A stretch of 64,000 nt of DNA from Telluria antibiotica (GCF_011682055.1 NZ_JAAQOM010000024.1:28468-92467); one strand, 5' to 3'; positions 45,069 to 54,568 are shown, numbered from the stretch's first letter. A program made the numbers and translations. The notes: generated from the letters alone by a model not told the origin.

Positions 45069-45500
45069 TCAGTCGCCCGGCGCTTCGATCGGCAGGGTGC
45101 GGACGGCCTCGACGAAGGCCCGCAGGCGCCAGCCCAGCCGTGCCCAGCCGGGGTCCGGCTGGTTCGCCACCCGCACCGTGACGACCTGGCCGAGCGTCGC
45201 GTCGCACGCGTACACATAGTCGCCCGCCTGCTCGAACGGCAGGCGGAACACGCGGCCCGGCAGCACGAGCACCTGGCCGAAGACGTGCGGCGCCGTGTCG
45301 CGGTTGTGCAGCAGAAGGACGTCGCGCACGCCCAGGGTCAGGCGCACCTCGGCCGGCACCGGCGTGGCGCCTGCCCCGCCGGGCGGGAACACGAGGGTGC
45401 GCTCGCGCGTCGGATAGCGCAGCGGCGCGAGCGCCGCCCACAGCAGGACGGCGACGAGGAGCAGCGCGGCGCCCCAGCGTACGCGGTGCAGCAGGCTCAT
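45069..45500 (-). CDS. Membrane-anchored cupredoxin-like hypothetical protein
   Basis: A 143-residue protein with an N-terminal signal anchor (about residues 9-27, GAALLLVAVLLWAALAPL) and a periplasmic beta-rich domain. The spacing LLLHNRDTAPHVFGQVLVLPG...DYVYACDATLGQ resembles a cupredoxin fold, with His (APHVFG) and Cys (YACDA) as possible copper ligands; the terminal His/Met ligand pair is not evident, so metal binding is uncertain. Family unknown to me. Confidence 0.65.
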   Translation of the reverse strand: MSLLHRVRWGAALLLVAVLLWAALAPLRYPTRERTLVFPPGGAGATPVPAEVRLTLGVRDVLLLHNRDTAPHVFGQVLVLPGRVFRLPFEQAGDYVYACDATLGQVVTVRVANQPDPGWARLGWRLRAFVEAVRTLPIEAPGD

Positions 45501-45711
45501 GCGGGCACCACTGGCGCGGGCCGGCTGACGGGGACGAATCGGAAAGGCATGGACTTAGCGTAAAACGCTCATTGTAGCCGGAGCGCGGCGCCGGCCTGTT
45601 GTGCGCCCGTCCCGTCCATACGGGCGTATCCTGCACGGGACGGCGCGCTTTGCCATGCCGGCAACGGACCCATGACCGTTCTTCCCTTGTCGAGAACAGC
45701 GTACCGCATCC

Positions 45712-47997
45712 ATGCAGCATCGAAACACATTGCCCACATCGTCCAACCGTACGTCCCCGCGCAGCGCAGCCCACCTCCCCATCCTCCTGGCCATGCTCGC
45801 GTTCCTGGCCGCGCTGGTCGTGACCTACACGGTGGCGGGCAATGCGCAGCGGGCGGCGGCGGATGAACTGGCCGGCAATTTCAATTTCCGCGCGCGCGAC
45901 CTGGCCGGCAGCATCGACCGGCGCATGGACGTCTACGAGGAAGTGCTGCTCGCCACGAGCGGCTTCCTGCGCGGCTCGGTCGACGTCGGCCGCGCCGAAT
46001 TCGCCGAGTACTACGCCCAGCTGCGCCTGAACGACCGCTTTCCCGGCATCGAGGCCCTCGGCGTCGCCGCGCTCATCCCGCCCGGACGCCTGGCCGCCCA
46101 CGTCGCCGCGATGCGCGCCGCGGGCTTTCCCGACTACGCGCTCAACCCGCCCGGGTCGCGGCCCGTGCTCACGGCGGTCACCCGCATCGAGCCTTTTTCC
46201 GGACGCAACCTGCGCGCCTTCGGCTACGACATGTTCAGCGAACCGGCGCGGCGCGCGGCGATGGAGGCCGCGCGCGACACGGGACAGGCGGCGGCCACCG
46301 GCAAGGTCGTGCTCGTGCAGGAAGGCGGCCGGGGCGAGCAGGCCGGCTTCCTGATGTACGTGCCCGCGTACCGCGCGGGCCTGCCGCACGACACGGTCGC
46401 GGCCCGGCGCGCCGCCATCGTCGGCTGGGTCTACGCGCCGTTCCGCATGCGCGACCTGATGCAGGGCCTGGGCGGCGAGCACGCGGGCGACTTGCAGGTC
46501 GAGATCTACGACGGCCTCGCGCCCACGCCCGACGCCCTGCTCTACCGCTCGCCCGCCGCGCAGCCGGCCGGCCGGCGTCCCCTGCTGAGCTACCAGACGG
46601 CGGTCGACAACGCCGGCCGCGCGTGGACTGTCGTCGTGCATTCGACGCCCCGCTTCGAGGCGGCGCTCGACCACCGCACGACGGTCGCGATCGCGCTGAC
46701 GGGCATCGGCCTCGGCGTGCTGCTGGCGCTCGTCGTGTGGCTGCTCGCGTCCGAGCGCCGTCGCGCGCTGCAACTGGCGCAGGGAATGACAGTCGAACTG
46801 CGCGCCTCGCGCGACCGTATCGACGCGGAGCGCGAGCGCGTCCGCCTGATCCTGCAGACGGCGTACGACGCCTTCATCGCGATCGCGCCGGACGGCCGCA
46901 TCACGGACTGGAACCTGCAGGCCTGCAAGCTGTTCGGCTGGCGCGAGGACGAAGCCGTCGGCCGCAACGCGCTCGACCTGCTGCTGCCGGAACCCGAGCG
47001 CGACCCATGGCGCGCCTGCCTGGACGAGTTCGCGCGCACGGGCGCGTGCGCGCGGCTGGCCGGCCCCACGGAAGCGGCGGCGCTGACGCGCGACGGCCAC
47101 GCGATTCCGGTGGAGATCGCGATCACGGCGCTCGCCACGACGCAGGGCTACGGCGTCACGGCGTTCGTGCGCGACATCCGCCCGCGCAAGGAAACGGCCG
47201 AGCGCGAACACCAGCGCCAGCAGCGCCTGGAGGAAGCGCGCGCCGCGCTTCTGCGCTCGCAGAAGCTGGAAGCCGTCGGCAAGCTGACGGGCGGCGTGGC
47301 GCACGACTTCAACAACATCCTGCACATCATCAGCGCCAACGTCCAGCTGATGCTGCGCAGCGAGGACAACGGCCGCAAACGGCTGCTGAACATCCTCGAC
47401 GCCGTCGAGCGCGGCAAGAAGCTGGCCGCCCAGCTGCTCGCGTTCGCGCGGCGCCAGCCGCTGCACCCGAGCGTCGTCAACCTGGCCCAGCTCATCGAAC
47501 GCATGGACACGCTTCTGCACCGCGCGGCAGGCGACAGCGTCGCGATCGACATGGCGATTCCGCCCGACCTGTGGAACGTCCTCGTCGACCCGAACCAGCT
47601 CGAGAACGTGCTGCTGAACCTCGTCATCAATGCGCGCGACGCGATGGAGGGCGGCGGCCAGGTCACCATCCGGCTCGCCAACCTGACGGTCGATCCGGCC
47701 GACCAGCTGGCCTACCCCGGCATCCGGCCTGGAGAATTCGTCACGATCGCCGTCAGCGACGCGGGTACCGGCATGCCGCCCGACGTGATGGAGCGCGCGT
47801 TCGAGCCGTTCTTCACGACCAAGCCGGAGGGCAAGGGCACGGGCCTGGGCCTGTCGATGGCGCACGGTTTCGTCAAGCAGAGCGGCGGCCACATCCGGCT
47901 GGCGAGCAAGCCGGGCGCAGGCACGACCGTCACCATCTACCTGCCGCGCGCCCTGCAGGACACGCCCGATCCGGCCTTCGTACCGGTGCCGCATTGA
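45712..47997 (+). CDS. CHASE/PAS sensor histidine kinase
   Basis: A 761-residue membrane kinase. TM1 about 22-43, a periplasmic CHASE domain about 75-260 (FPGIEALGVAALIPPGRLAAHV), TM2 about 325-346, a short coiled coil, PAS about 385-490 (ITDWNLQACKLFGWREDEAVG). The HisKA box is LTGGVAHDFNNILHIISANV. HATPase_c has N box NLVINARDAM, DAGTGMP and GKGTGLGLSMAHGFVKQSGG. No receiver domain is attached and no response-regulator gene is adjacent, so its partner is elsewhere. CHASE domains bind small extracellular ligands. The P450 gene begins 25 bp downstream, so the two may be co-transcribed. Confidence 0.9.
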   Translation: MQHRNTLPTSSNRTSPRSAAHLPILLAMLAFLAALVVTYTVAGNAQRAAADELAGNFNFRARDLAGSIDRRMDVYEEVLLATSGFLRGSVDVGRAEFAEYYAQLRLNDRFPGIEALGVAALIPPGRLAAHVAAMRAAGFPDYALNPPGSRPVLTAVTRIEPFSGRNLRAFGYDMFSEPARRAAMEAARDTGQAAATGKVVLVQEGGRGEQAGFLMYVPAYRAGLPHDTVAARRAAIVGWVYAPFRMRDLMQGLGGEHAGDLQVEIYDGLAPTPDALLYRSPAAQPAGRRPLLSYQTAVDNAGRAWTVVVHSTPRFEAALDHRTTVAIALTGIGLGVLLALVVWLLASERRRALQLAQGMTVELRASRDRIDAERERVRLILQTAYDAFIAIAPDGRITDWNLQACKLFGWREDEAVGRNALDLLLPEPERDPWRACLDEFARTGACARLAGPTEAAALTRDGHAIPVEIAITALATTQGYGVTAFVRDIRPRKETAEREHQRQQRLEEARAALLRSQKLEAVGKLTGGVAHDFNNILHIISANVQLMLRSEDNGRKRLLNILDAVERGKKLAAQLLAFARRQPLHPSVVNLAQLIERMDTLLHRAAGDSVAIDMAIPPDLWNVLVDPNQLENVLLNLVINARDAMEGGGQVTIRLANLTVDPADQLAYPGIRPGEFVTIAVSDAGTGMPPDVMERAFEPFFTTKPEGKGTGLGLSMAHGFVKQSGGHIRLASKPGAGTTVTIYLPRALQDTPDPAFVPVPH

Positions 47998-48022
47998 TCA
48001 CGACCGACCCGCTGGAGACAGT

Positions 48023-49321
48023 TTGAGCAATACCGATTTCCCCCACCACCACGCCGACGCCCTCGATGCCGCACCGCACACGCCCGGCGTCGACAACACG
48101 TTCGCGTTCCTCGCCGAAGGCTACGACTTCATGCCGCGGCGCCATGCAGCCCTCGGCAGCGACACGTTCGCCACCCGGCTGATGCTGCGCCGCGCGCTGT
48201 GCGTGCGTGGAGAAGACGCGGCGCGCATGTTCTACCAGCCCGGCCGCTTCACGCGCCGCCACGCGCTGCCGGCGACGACGATGGCCCTGCTGCAGGACTT
48301 CGGCAGCGTGATGGCACTGGACGGCGACGCGCACCGCAAGCGCAAGGCCATGCTGATGTCGTTGTTCGGACCGCTGGAGCGCCAGCGCCTCGTCGGCCTG
48401 GCCGCGGCGGAATGGCGCACGCAGTTCGCGCGCTGGCCGTCGGAGGCGCGCGTGGTCGTGCACGAGGCCGCGCAGGAAGTGCTGTGCCGGGCCGTCTGCC
48501 GCTGGGCCGGCATCCCCGTCAGCGCGGGCGAAGCGGCGCAGCGCGCCCGCGAATTCGCGCGCATGATCGACGGCGCCGGCTCGGCCGGTCCGCGCAACTG
48601 GCGCGGCCTGCTCGTGCGCACGCGCACGGAGCAGTGGGCGCGCGCCCTCGTCGACGCCGTCCGCGCCGGGCAAGTGCAACCGGCGTTCGACAGCCCGCTG
48701 AACGTCGTTGCCCGCCACCGCGACGCCGACGGAGAACTCATGAACCGCAAGCAGGCGGGTGTGGAACTCATCAACCTGCTGCGCCCGACGGTGGCCGTCG
48801 CGCGCTACGTCGTGTTCGCGCTGCTGGCGCTGCACGAGCATCCGCACTGCCGCGCGCGCATCGCGGCCGGCGACGACGACTATGCCACGTGGTTCGTGCA
48901 GGAAGTGCGCCGCTTTTATCCGTTCGTGCCGGCGATGGGCGGCCGCGCACTGCACGGCTTCGACTGGCACGGACTGCACGTCAAGAAGGGAACGTGGGTA
49001 TTGTTCGACCTGTACGGCACGAACCGTCACCCGGCCTTGTGGGGCGATCCGGACGTGTTCCGCCCGGAGCGTTTCGAGCGCTGGCAGAGCAGCGGCTTCG
49101 ACTACGTGCCGCACGGCGGCGGCGACCCGTATTCGGGCCACCGCTGCCCCGGCGAAGCCGTCACCGGCGACCTGGTCCGGTCGGCCCTGCAGTTGTTTTC
49201 GGAGGAGATCGCCTACGACGTGCCGCCGCAGGACCTGACGGTCAGCCTGCGGCGGATTCCGGCGCTGCCGGCGAGCGGGTTCGTCATCACGAACGTGCGC
49301 GCGCCGGGTTCAGGAACTTAG
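48023..49321 (+). CDS. CYP152-type cytochrome P450 (fatty-acid peroxygenase/decarboxylase family)
   Basis: A 432-residue soluble P450. The proximal heme Cys is Cys375 in HGGGDPYSGHRCPGEAV, and Glu294/Arg297 form the ExxR (EVRR). The I-helix reads LLRPTVAVARY: Arg254-Pro255 replace the usual acid-alcohol pair. Arg-Pro here is the hallmark of CYP152 enzymes, which use H2O2 and the fatty-acid carboxylate instead of NADPH reductase. By alignment with BSbeta/OleT, Met97 occupies the site of Gln85/His85 (inference). The start is TTG at 48023, with GGAG six bases upstream. Substrate and product (hydroxy acid or terminal alkene) are open. Neighbouring acyl metabolism genes are absent. Confidence 0.88.
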   Translation: MSNTDFPHHHADALDAAPHTPGVDNTFAFLAEGYDFMPRRHAALGSDTFATRLMLRRALCVRGEDAARMFYQPGRFTRRHALPATTMALLQDFGSVMALDGDAHRKRKAMLMSLFGPLERQRLVGLAAAEWRTQFARWPSEARVVVHEAAQEVLCRAVCRWAGIPVSAGEAAQRAREFARMIDGAGSAGPRNWRGLLVRTRTEQWARALVDAVRAGQVQPAFDSPLNVVARHRDADGELMNRKQAGVELINLLRPTVAVARYVVFALLALHEHPHCRARIAAGDDDYATWFVQEVRRFYPFVPAMGGRALHGFDWHGLHVKKGTWVLFDLYGTNRHPALWGDPDVFRPERFERWQSSGFDYVPHGGGDPYSGHRCPGEAVTGDLVRSALQLFSEEIAYDVPPQDLTVSLRRIPALPASGFVITNVRAPGSGT

Positions 49322-49326
49322 GCGAA

Positions 49327-49782
49327 TCAGCGGACGAGGCGGCCGTCCAGCACGCGCACGTGTTCGCCGTTGTGGAAGCGCGGCGCGCCCTTTTCCGTGA
49401 ACGTGCGGTAGCTACCGGTGGCCATCTTCACGCGCACGTCGGTATAGGTTTCGGCCTTCATGTTGCGCTCGATGCGGTTGCCGGCATAGGCGCCGCCGAC
49501 CGCGCCCGCCACCGTGGCGAGCGTGCGGCCGCGGCCGCTGCCGACCTGGTTGCCCAGCAGGCCCCCCACGACGGCGCCGCCCACGCCGCCCACGCCGCTG
49601 GCGCTCTCGGGTTCACGTTTGTACGTATGGTTCGACACGACGGTGCCGCAGTTGCGGCATTCCGCTTCGGCGCGCGCGTGGTGGTCGGGTGCGGCCTGGA
49701 CGGCGAACGGCGTGGCGCTGGCGGCGGCGAGTGCGGCGGCCAGGACGGTGCGCGTGATCAGACGGGTGGTGGTGCGTTGCAT
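49327..49782 (-). CDS. Glycine-zipper 2TM outer-membrane lipoprotein-like protein
   Basis: A 151-residue exported protein. Residues 1-28 are a signal peptide ending near VQAAP, but no lipobox Cys follows at the cleavage site, so it is probably not a lipoprotein despite resembling SlyB/RcpF. The central glycine zipper (VGGVGGAVVGGLLGNQVGSGRGRTLATVAGAVGGAYAGN, about 65-103) is followed by a C-terminal beta domain. Two Cys in ECRNCG precede it. The ATG at 49782 fits the signal peptide; the longer frame adds MYMFVTTIRGNT. Likely outer-membrane integrity role. Converges on the P450 gene with 5 bp between them. Confidence 0.83.
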   Translation of the reverse strand: MQRTTTRLITRTVLAAALAAASATPFAVQAAPDHHARAEAECRNCGTVVSNHTYKREPESASGVGGVGGAVVGGLLGNQVGSGRGRTLATVAGAVGGAYAGNRIERNMKAETYTDVRVKMATGSYRTFTEKGAPRFHNGEHVRVLDGRLVR

Positions 49783-50050
49783 GGTATTTCCCCTTATCGT
49801 TGTAACAAACATATACACAGATTAACTGCCGGGAATCAATCTGGAAATAGTGAAACAGTATCAATTGCAAGCGAGTGTAACTTCCCTGTTTTGGTGCATT
49901 ATGGAATGATGCGTACCATAAACATCAGAATTCTGTCTTTTTGATGCAACTTCGGATGCCAGTGCGCCGAAGTTTCTCTATAGTACAAATAAGTGATTAT
50001 TTGAAACAATTTGAAGGAGACGTGCCGTTACCGACGGCCGGCGTCATCCC

Positions 50051-52099
50051 ATGTCCGAACGCATCCCGCCGCACGCCGCCGTCCTGCCCCTCCTCGCCTG
50101 CACGCTCCAGTTGACCTGCGCCCATGCGGCGCCGGGCCCGGCCGGGACGGATACGCCCGCGGACGGCGCGGGCGACATCCGCACGCTGAGCACCATCCCG
50201 CTGGAAGACCTGATGCAGATGCGAGTGGTGACGGCCGCGTCGAAATTCGCCCAGCCGATCAGCGACGCGCCGTCGTCCGTGGTCGTGCTGACGGCCGCGG
50301 ACATCCGCGACTTCGGCTGGCGCACGCTGGCCGACGCGCTGGCCACGCTGCCCGGCCTGTACGTGACGAACGACCGCAACTACGCCTACCTGGGCGCGCG
50401 CGGCTTCCTCCGTCCGGGCGACTACAACAGCCGCTTCCTGCTGCTCGTCGACGGCGTGCGCGTCAACGACGCCGTGTACGACCAGGCCCTCATCGGCACC
50501 GAAGGGCTGCTCGACATGGACATGGTCAAGCGCATCGAATTCGTGCCCGGTCCCGGCTCGGCCGTGTATGGGTCGAACGCGCTGTTCGGCGTGATCAACG
50601 TCGTCACCCGCGACGGCAGCGGCCTGTCCGGCGTGCGAGGCACTGTTGCCGCCGGTACGCAGGGCGAGCGCAAGGCGCGCACGAGCTACGGCTGGCACGG
50701 ACAGAACGGCGCCGACGTGCTCCTGTCCGCCAGCGCGTATCACCGCACGGGCCGCGACCTGTACTTCCCAGAATTTGACAAGGCCGACTCGCCCGGCACC
50801 AACAACGGCGTGGCCAAGGGCCTCGACTGGGACCGCGCCCAGAATTTCCTCGTCAAGGGCAGCTTCGGCGGCGTGACGCTGTCGGCCAGCCACGTGGCGC
50901 GCACCAAGGGTGTGCCGACGGGCTCTTTCGGCGCCGTGTTCGGCATGCCGGACCAGACGCGCGACACGCAGACGAGCATCGGCCTCACGTGGAGCGCCCA
51001 GGTCGCGCCCGCGCTGGCGCTCGCGGCCCAGCTGCACTCGGGCCAGGCCGATTACGTGGGCGCGGGGTGGTATCCGGACGAGGCCGGCGCACCCTCCCTG
51101 AACATCGACGGCGCCCACGCGCGCTGGTACGGCGCCGGCGTGACCGCCACGCTGACGAACCTGCCGCACCAGAAGATCGTGCTCGGCGCCGAACTGGGCC
51201 GCGACGCGCGCCGCGACCAGTACAACTACAACGCCCAGCCATACAAACGGATCCTGGACGACCATCGCGAGGCCAGACGCAGCGCCGCGTTCGTGGAAGA
51301 CGAGATCCGCCTGCCGGCGGGCTTCCTCGTCAACGCGGGCGTGCGCTTCGACGACCACGAGACGCCCGACGTGCACCGCTACAGCCCGCGCGTCGCGGTC
51401 GTGTACAAGGCGACGACGTCCGACACCGTGAAGCTGATCGCGGGCAGCGCGTTCCGCGCGCCCAACGCGTATGAGATGTACTACGCGACGCAAGGCTCGA
51501 GCGGCCAGGTCGCGAACCCGAACCTCCAGCCGGAACGCGTGGCGACGCGCGAGCTGATGCTGGAACACGTTCTTTCCGGCGGCGGCCATGCGACCCTGTC
51601 GCTGTTCCGCAGCGAGGTGAGCGACCTGATCAGCCAGCAGCCCGTGAACGCGAGCGGCATGCTTATTTTCCGCAACATCGACCATGCCGACGCCCGCGGC
51701 CTCGAGGCGGCGCTCGACCGCGACTTCGGTCCCGTGCGCCTGCGCGCGAGCTATTCGTGGCAGCTGGCGCACGGCACGGACGGCGCCGCCATGATCGATT
51801 CCCCGCGCCACCTCGCCAAGGCCAACCTCACGGCGCCGCTGGGCTGGCGCGGCGGCCGCATTGGCGCGGAACTGCAGTGCAGCGGCAAACGCATGGCCGA
51901 CGAGGGCACGGCCGGCGGTTATTGCGTAGCCAACGTCACGGTCTCCGCGCTGGAACTGCTGCCGCGCACCGAGCTGTCGCTGAGCGCATACAACGCGACG
52001 GACAAGCGCTACGCCGACATCGCCGGCCCCGCCTTCATCCAGCCGGCGCTCGCGCGCGAAGGCCGGACGCTGGCGGCGAAACTGGACTGGCGATTCTGA
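50051..52099 (+). CDS. TonB-dependent outer-membrane receptor
   Basis: A 682-residue receptor. Residues 1-26 are a signal peptide. A TonB-box-like LEDLMQMRVVTAAS (about 46-59) precedes the plug domain (PSSVVVLTAADIRDFGWRTL, GLYVTNDRNYAYLGARGFLR, VPGPGSAVYGSNALFGVINV). The beta-barrel runs from about 190 to the C-terminal Phe (AAKLDWRF). Relatives import or sense siderophores, cobalamin or nickel; the substrate is not evident. A strong AAGGAG lies at 50013, about 33 bases before this ATG and out of usual range, so the start may need checking. First gene of a three-gene operon with yfiR and the GGDEF/EAL gene, suggesting that ligand uptake feeds c-di-GMP signalling. Confidence 0.9.
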   Translation: MSERIPPHAAVLPLLACTLQLTCAHAAPGPAGTDTPADGAGDIRTLSTIPLEDLMQMRVVTAASKFAQPISDAPSSVVVLTAADIRDFGWRTLADALATLPGLYVTNDRNYAYLGARGFLRPGDYNSRFLLLVDGVRVNDAVYDQALIGTEGLLDMDMVKRIEFVPGPGSAVYGSNALFGVINVVTRDGSGLSGVRGTVAAGTQGERKARTSYGWHGQNGADVLLSASAYHRTGRDLYFPEFDKADSPGTNNGVAKGLDWDRAQNFLVKGSFGGVTLSASHVARTKGVPTGSFGAVFGMPDQTRDTQTSIGLTWSAQVAPALALAAQLHSGQADYVGAGWYPDEAGAPSLNIDGAHARWYGAGVTATLTNLPHQKIVLGAELGRDARRDQYNYNAQPYKRILDDHREARRSAAFVEDEIRLPAGFLVNAGVRFDDHETPDVHRYSPRVAVVYKATTSDTVKLIAGSAFRAPNAYEMYYATQGSSGQVANPNLQPERVATRELMLEHVLSGGGHATLSLFRSEVSDLISQQPVNASGMLIFRNIDHADARGLEAALDRDFGPVRLRASYSWQLAHGTDGAAMIDSPRHLAKANLTAPLGWRGGRIGAELQCSGKRMADEGTAGGYCVANVTVSALELLPRTELSLSAYNATDKRYADIAGPAFIQPALAREGRTLAAKLDWRF

Positions 52100-52101
52100 C
52101 C

Positions 52102-52590
52102 GTGGTCCGCATGCTCACCGTCCTCGCGCTGACCGCCGGCCTCGGGCTGGCGGCAAACGCATGCCTGGCGCAGGTCGATGGCGTGGACCTGAAGGCGGCC
52201 TACATCTTCAACTTCGCCCTGTTCACGACCTGGCCGGACGGGAATGCGAAGGCGCCGCTCGTCGTGTGCGCGAGCCCCGACAATGCGCTGTGGCCCCGCC
52301 TGCAGGCGCTGAACGGCAAGCCCGTCAACGGCCGGCCCTGGACCCTGACCGACCTCGCGCACCCGAAGGCGCAGCGCTGCGACATCGCCGTGCTGGCGCG
52401 CACGGTGGAACGTCCCGCGCTGCCGACCATGGGCACGCTGGTCGTGCGCGACGGCGCCGGCAGCAAGGCCGCGATCACGCTCGTCGAGGACGACGAGCAC
52501 ATCCGCTTCGACATCGACACGCAGGAAGCGGCCAGGAACGGCCTGCGCTTTTCCTCGCACCTGCTGCGCCTCGCGAGGAACGTGCTATGA
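52102..52590 (+). CDS. YfiR family periplasmic protein
   Basis: A 162-residue exported protein. The N-terminus (GTG at 52102: VVRMLTVLALTAGLGLAANA) is a signal peptide; an ATG at 52111 is the alternative start. The mature part has LKAAYIFNFALFTTWPDG, the classic YfiR opening, and SPDNALWPRLQALNGKPVNGRP, RCDIAVLART and DEHIRFDIDTQEAARNGLRFSSHLLRLARN. In Pseudomonas YfiR binds the periplasmic part of the diguanylate cyclase YfiN and represses it. Here it is 2 bp after the receptor and overlaps the cyclase gene by 4 bp, so this control is likely conserved. Confidence 0.88.
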   Translation: MVRMLTVLALTAGLGLAANACLAQVDGVDLKAAYIFNFALFTTWPDGNAKAPLVVCASPDNALWPRLQALNGKPVNGRPWTLTDLAHPKAQRCDIAVLARTVERPALPTMGTLVVRDGAGSKAAITLVEDDEHIRFDIDTQEAARNGLRFSSHLLRLARNVL

Positions 52591-54452
52591 ACCCGACCGC
52601 CGCACGACGCCCCGGGGACCTGAGCCGCATGGTCGGCCTCGGCCAGCTGCTGGCCGCGGCGGCCGCGCTCGGCGTCGCCTGCTGCATCCTGCTCGCCTAC
52701 CAGTTCGTCGCGCTGCGCCGCAGCCTGACGGACGACCTCACGGTGCAGGCGGCGATCATCGCCGACAACGTGGCGGCCACCCTGATGTTCCGCGACCAGG
52801 ACGCCGCGCACGAGATGCTGCGCTCGTTCCGCCACTCGTCGTTCCTCGCGGCCGCCACCGTGTACGACCGCCAGGACGTGGAATTCGCCGCGTACCGCAA
52901 CGGCGCCGTTGACGAGACGCCGCCGCTGCTGCGCGACTGGACGCTGTTCGCGCCGCTGTCGGTGGCGCGGCCGGTCCGCTACCGCGGCATGACGCTGGGC
53001 CGCGTCGTGCTGACGGCGGACACGGTCGGCATCCGCAACGGCCTGCTGCGCTACGGCGCCCTGCTCGCGCTGGCCTCGCTGGGCGCGCTGGTGACGACGT
53101 CGCTGCTCACGCGCCGCTCCAAGGCGCGCATGCGCCAGGCCGAAGCGCAGCTGAAGCACCTCGCCTATACCGACACCGTGACCGACCTGCCGAACCGCCG
53201 CTGCACGTACGAGGCACTGGAACTCGAGATCGCGCTGCTCGCCGAGGCAGGCGGCCGCGTGGGCCTGCTGCTGATCGACCTCGACAACTTCAAGGTCGTT
53301 AACGACACGGCCGGCCACGCGGCCGGCGACCACCTGCTGCGCCAGGTCGCGAGCCGGCTGCGCTCAACGGCGCGCCCCAGCGACCGCATCGGCCGCATCG
53401 GCGGTGACGAATTCGCCGTGATCGTCGCACCGCTGGACGATCCGGACGAACTGGAACGCGTGGGCCGGCGCATCGTCGCCGCGCTGCGCGAGCCGCTGCA
53501 GGTCGAGGGCATGGAAGTGAGGCCCACGGCCAGCATCGGCGCCTGCGTGTTGCCGGACGACGCGCGCACGATGAGCGAGCTGCTCAGCAATACCGACGCC
53601 GCGCTGTACCGCGCCAAGGCCAACGGCCGCGACACGTTGGCCGTGTTCGAGCGCGAGATGATCGTCGCCACGCAGCGGCGCGCGCGCTTGGAACGCGACC
53701 TGCGCCGCCACCTCGACGCGGGCCTGCTGGAACTGTGCTACCAGCCGCAATTCGCCTGCGGGTCGCGCAAGATGGTCGGCGTGGAAGCGCTGCTGCGCTG
53801 GCCCCATCCGGAGCAGGGCTATATCTCGCCGGCCGAATTCATTCCCGTCGCCGAGGAAACGGGGCTGATCGTCGAGATCGGCAAGTGGGTGCTGGAGCGC
53901 GCCTGCATGGACGCCGTCGCCCTGCACCGCCAGACCGGCACCTGGCTCAGCATGGCGGTGAACGTCTCCGCGCGCCAGCTGCGCGACAAGGACTTCATCG
54001 GCGTCGTCGAACGCGCGCTGCTCGCCACGGGCATGCCGGCCGACCGGCTGGAGCTGGAGCTCACGGAAAGCATGCTGATGGAAGACCTGGACGGCGCCGT
54101 CGACTTCATGCACAACGTACGCGCGCTGGGCGTGCGCCTGTCGATCGACGACTTCGGCACCGGCTACTCGTCGCTCGCCTACCTGCAGACCTTCCCGATC
54201 AACCACCTCAAGATCGACCGCAGCTTCGTCCGCCTGCTGCCCACGTCCGGCACGACGATCGCCGGCGCAGTGATCGCCCTCGCCCACGGCTTCAACCTGA
54301 CCGTGGTCGCGGAAGGCGTCGAGGAGCCCGAGCAGTTCGACTGGCTGCGCCAGGCCGGCTGCGACTACGTGCAGGGCTACCTGCTGGCGCGCCCGCTGCC
54401 CCTGGCGGCACTGCGCGCGCGCGTGCTCGAGGAACGGGTGCCGGCTGCGTGA
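52587..54452 (+). CDS. Membrane GGDEF/EAL protein with CHASE8-like sensor (YfiN-like)
   Basis: A 621-residue inner-membrane enzyme. TM1 about 18-40, a CHASE8-like periplasmic domain about 45-150 (RSLTDDLTVQAAIIADNVAATLMFRDQDAA is the family signature), TM2 about 155-175. GGDEF domain: RIGGDEF at 270-276, with an inhibitory I-site Arg263..Asp266 five residues upstream. EAL domain: GVEALLRW at 398-405 and intact loop DDFGTGYSS. Both active sites look complete, so it may make or degrade c-di-GMP. It is the likely target of the adjacent YfiR, in place of the YfiB partner of Pseudomonas a TonB receptor opens the operon. Confidence 0.92.
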   Translation: MNPTAARRPGDLSRMVGLGQLLAAAAALGVACCILLAYQFVALRRSLTDDLTVQAAIIADNVAATLMFRDQDAAHEMLRSFRHSSFLAAATVYDRQDVEFAAYRNGAVDETPPLLRDWTLFAPLSVARPVRYRGMTLGRVVLTADTVGIRNGLLRYGALLALASLGALVTTSLLTRRSKARMRQAEAQLKHLAYTDTVTDLPNRRCTYEALELEIALLAEAGGRVGLLLIDLDNFKVVNDTAGHAAGDHLLRQVASRLRSTARPSDRIGRIGGDEFAVIVAPLDDPDELERVGRRIVAALREPLQVEGMEVRPTASIGACVLPDDARTMSELLSNTDAALYRAKANGRDTLAVFEREMIVATQRRARLERDLRRHLDAGLLELCYQPQFACGSRKMVGVEALLRWPHPEQGYISPAEFIPVAEETGLIVEIGKWVLERACMDAVALHRQTGTWLSMAVNVSARQLRDKDFIGVVERALLATGMPADRLELELTESMLMEDLDGAVDFMHNVRALGVRLSIDDFGTGYSSLAYLQTFPINHLKIDRSFVRLLPTSGTTIAGAVIALAHGFNLTVVAEGVEEPEQFDWLRQAGCDYVQGYLLARPLPLAALRARVLEERVPAA

Positions 54453-54568
54453 GCGGTCCGCCCCGGGCAACGAAGCGTGCCCAAAATCAAGCCTTACGAG
54501 CCCGGCGCGACGATGGTATCTTTGTCGAGGTCATTCCGACACCCCAGGGAACCTCGAAGGAGAATACG

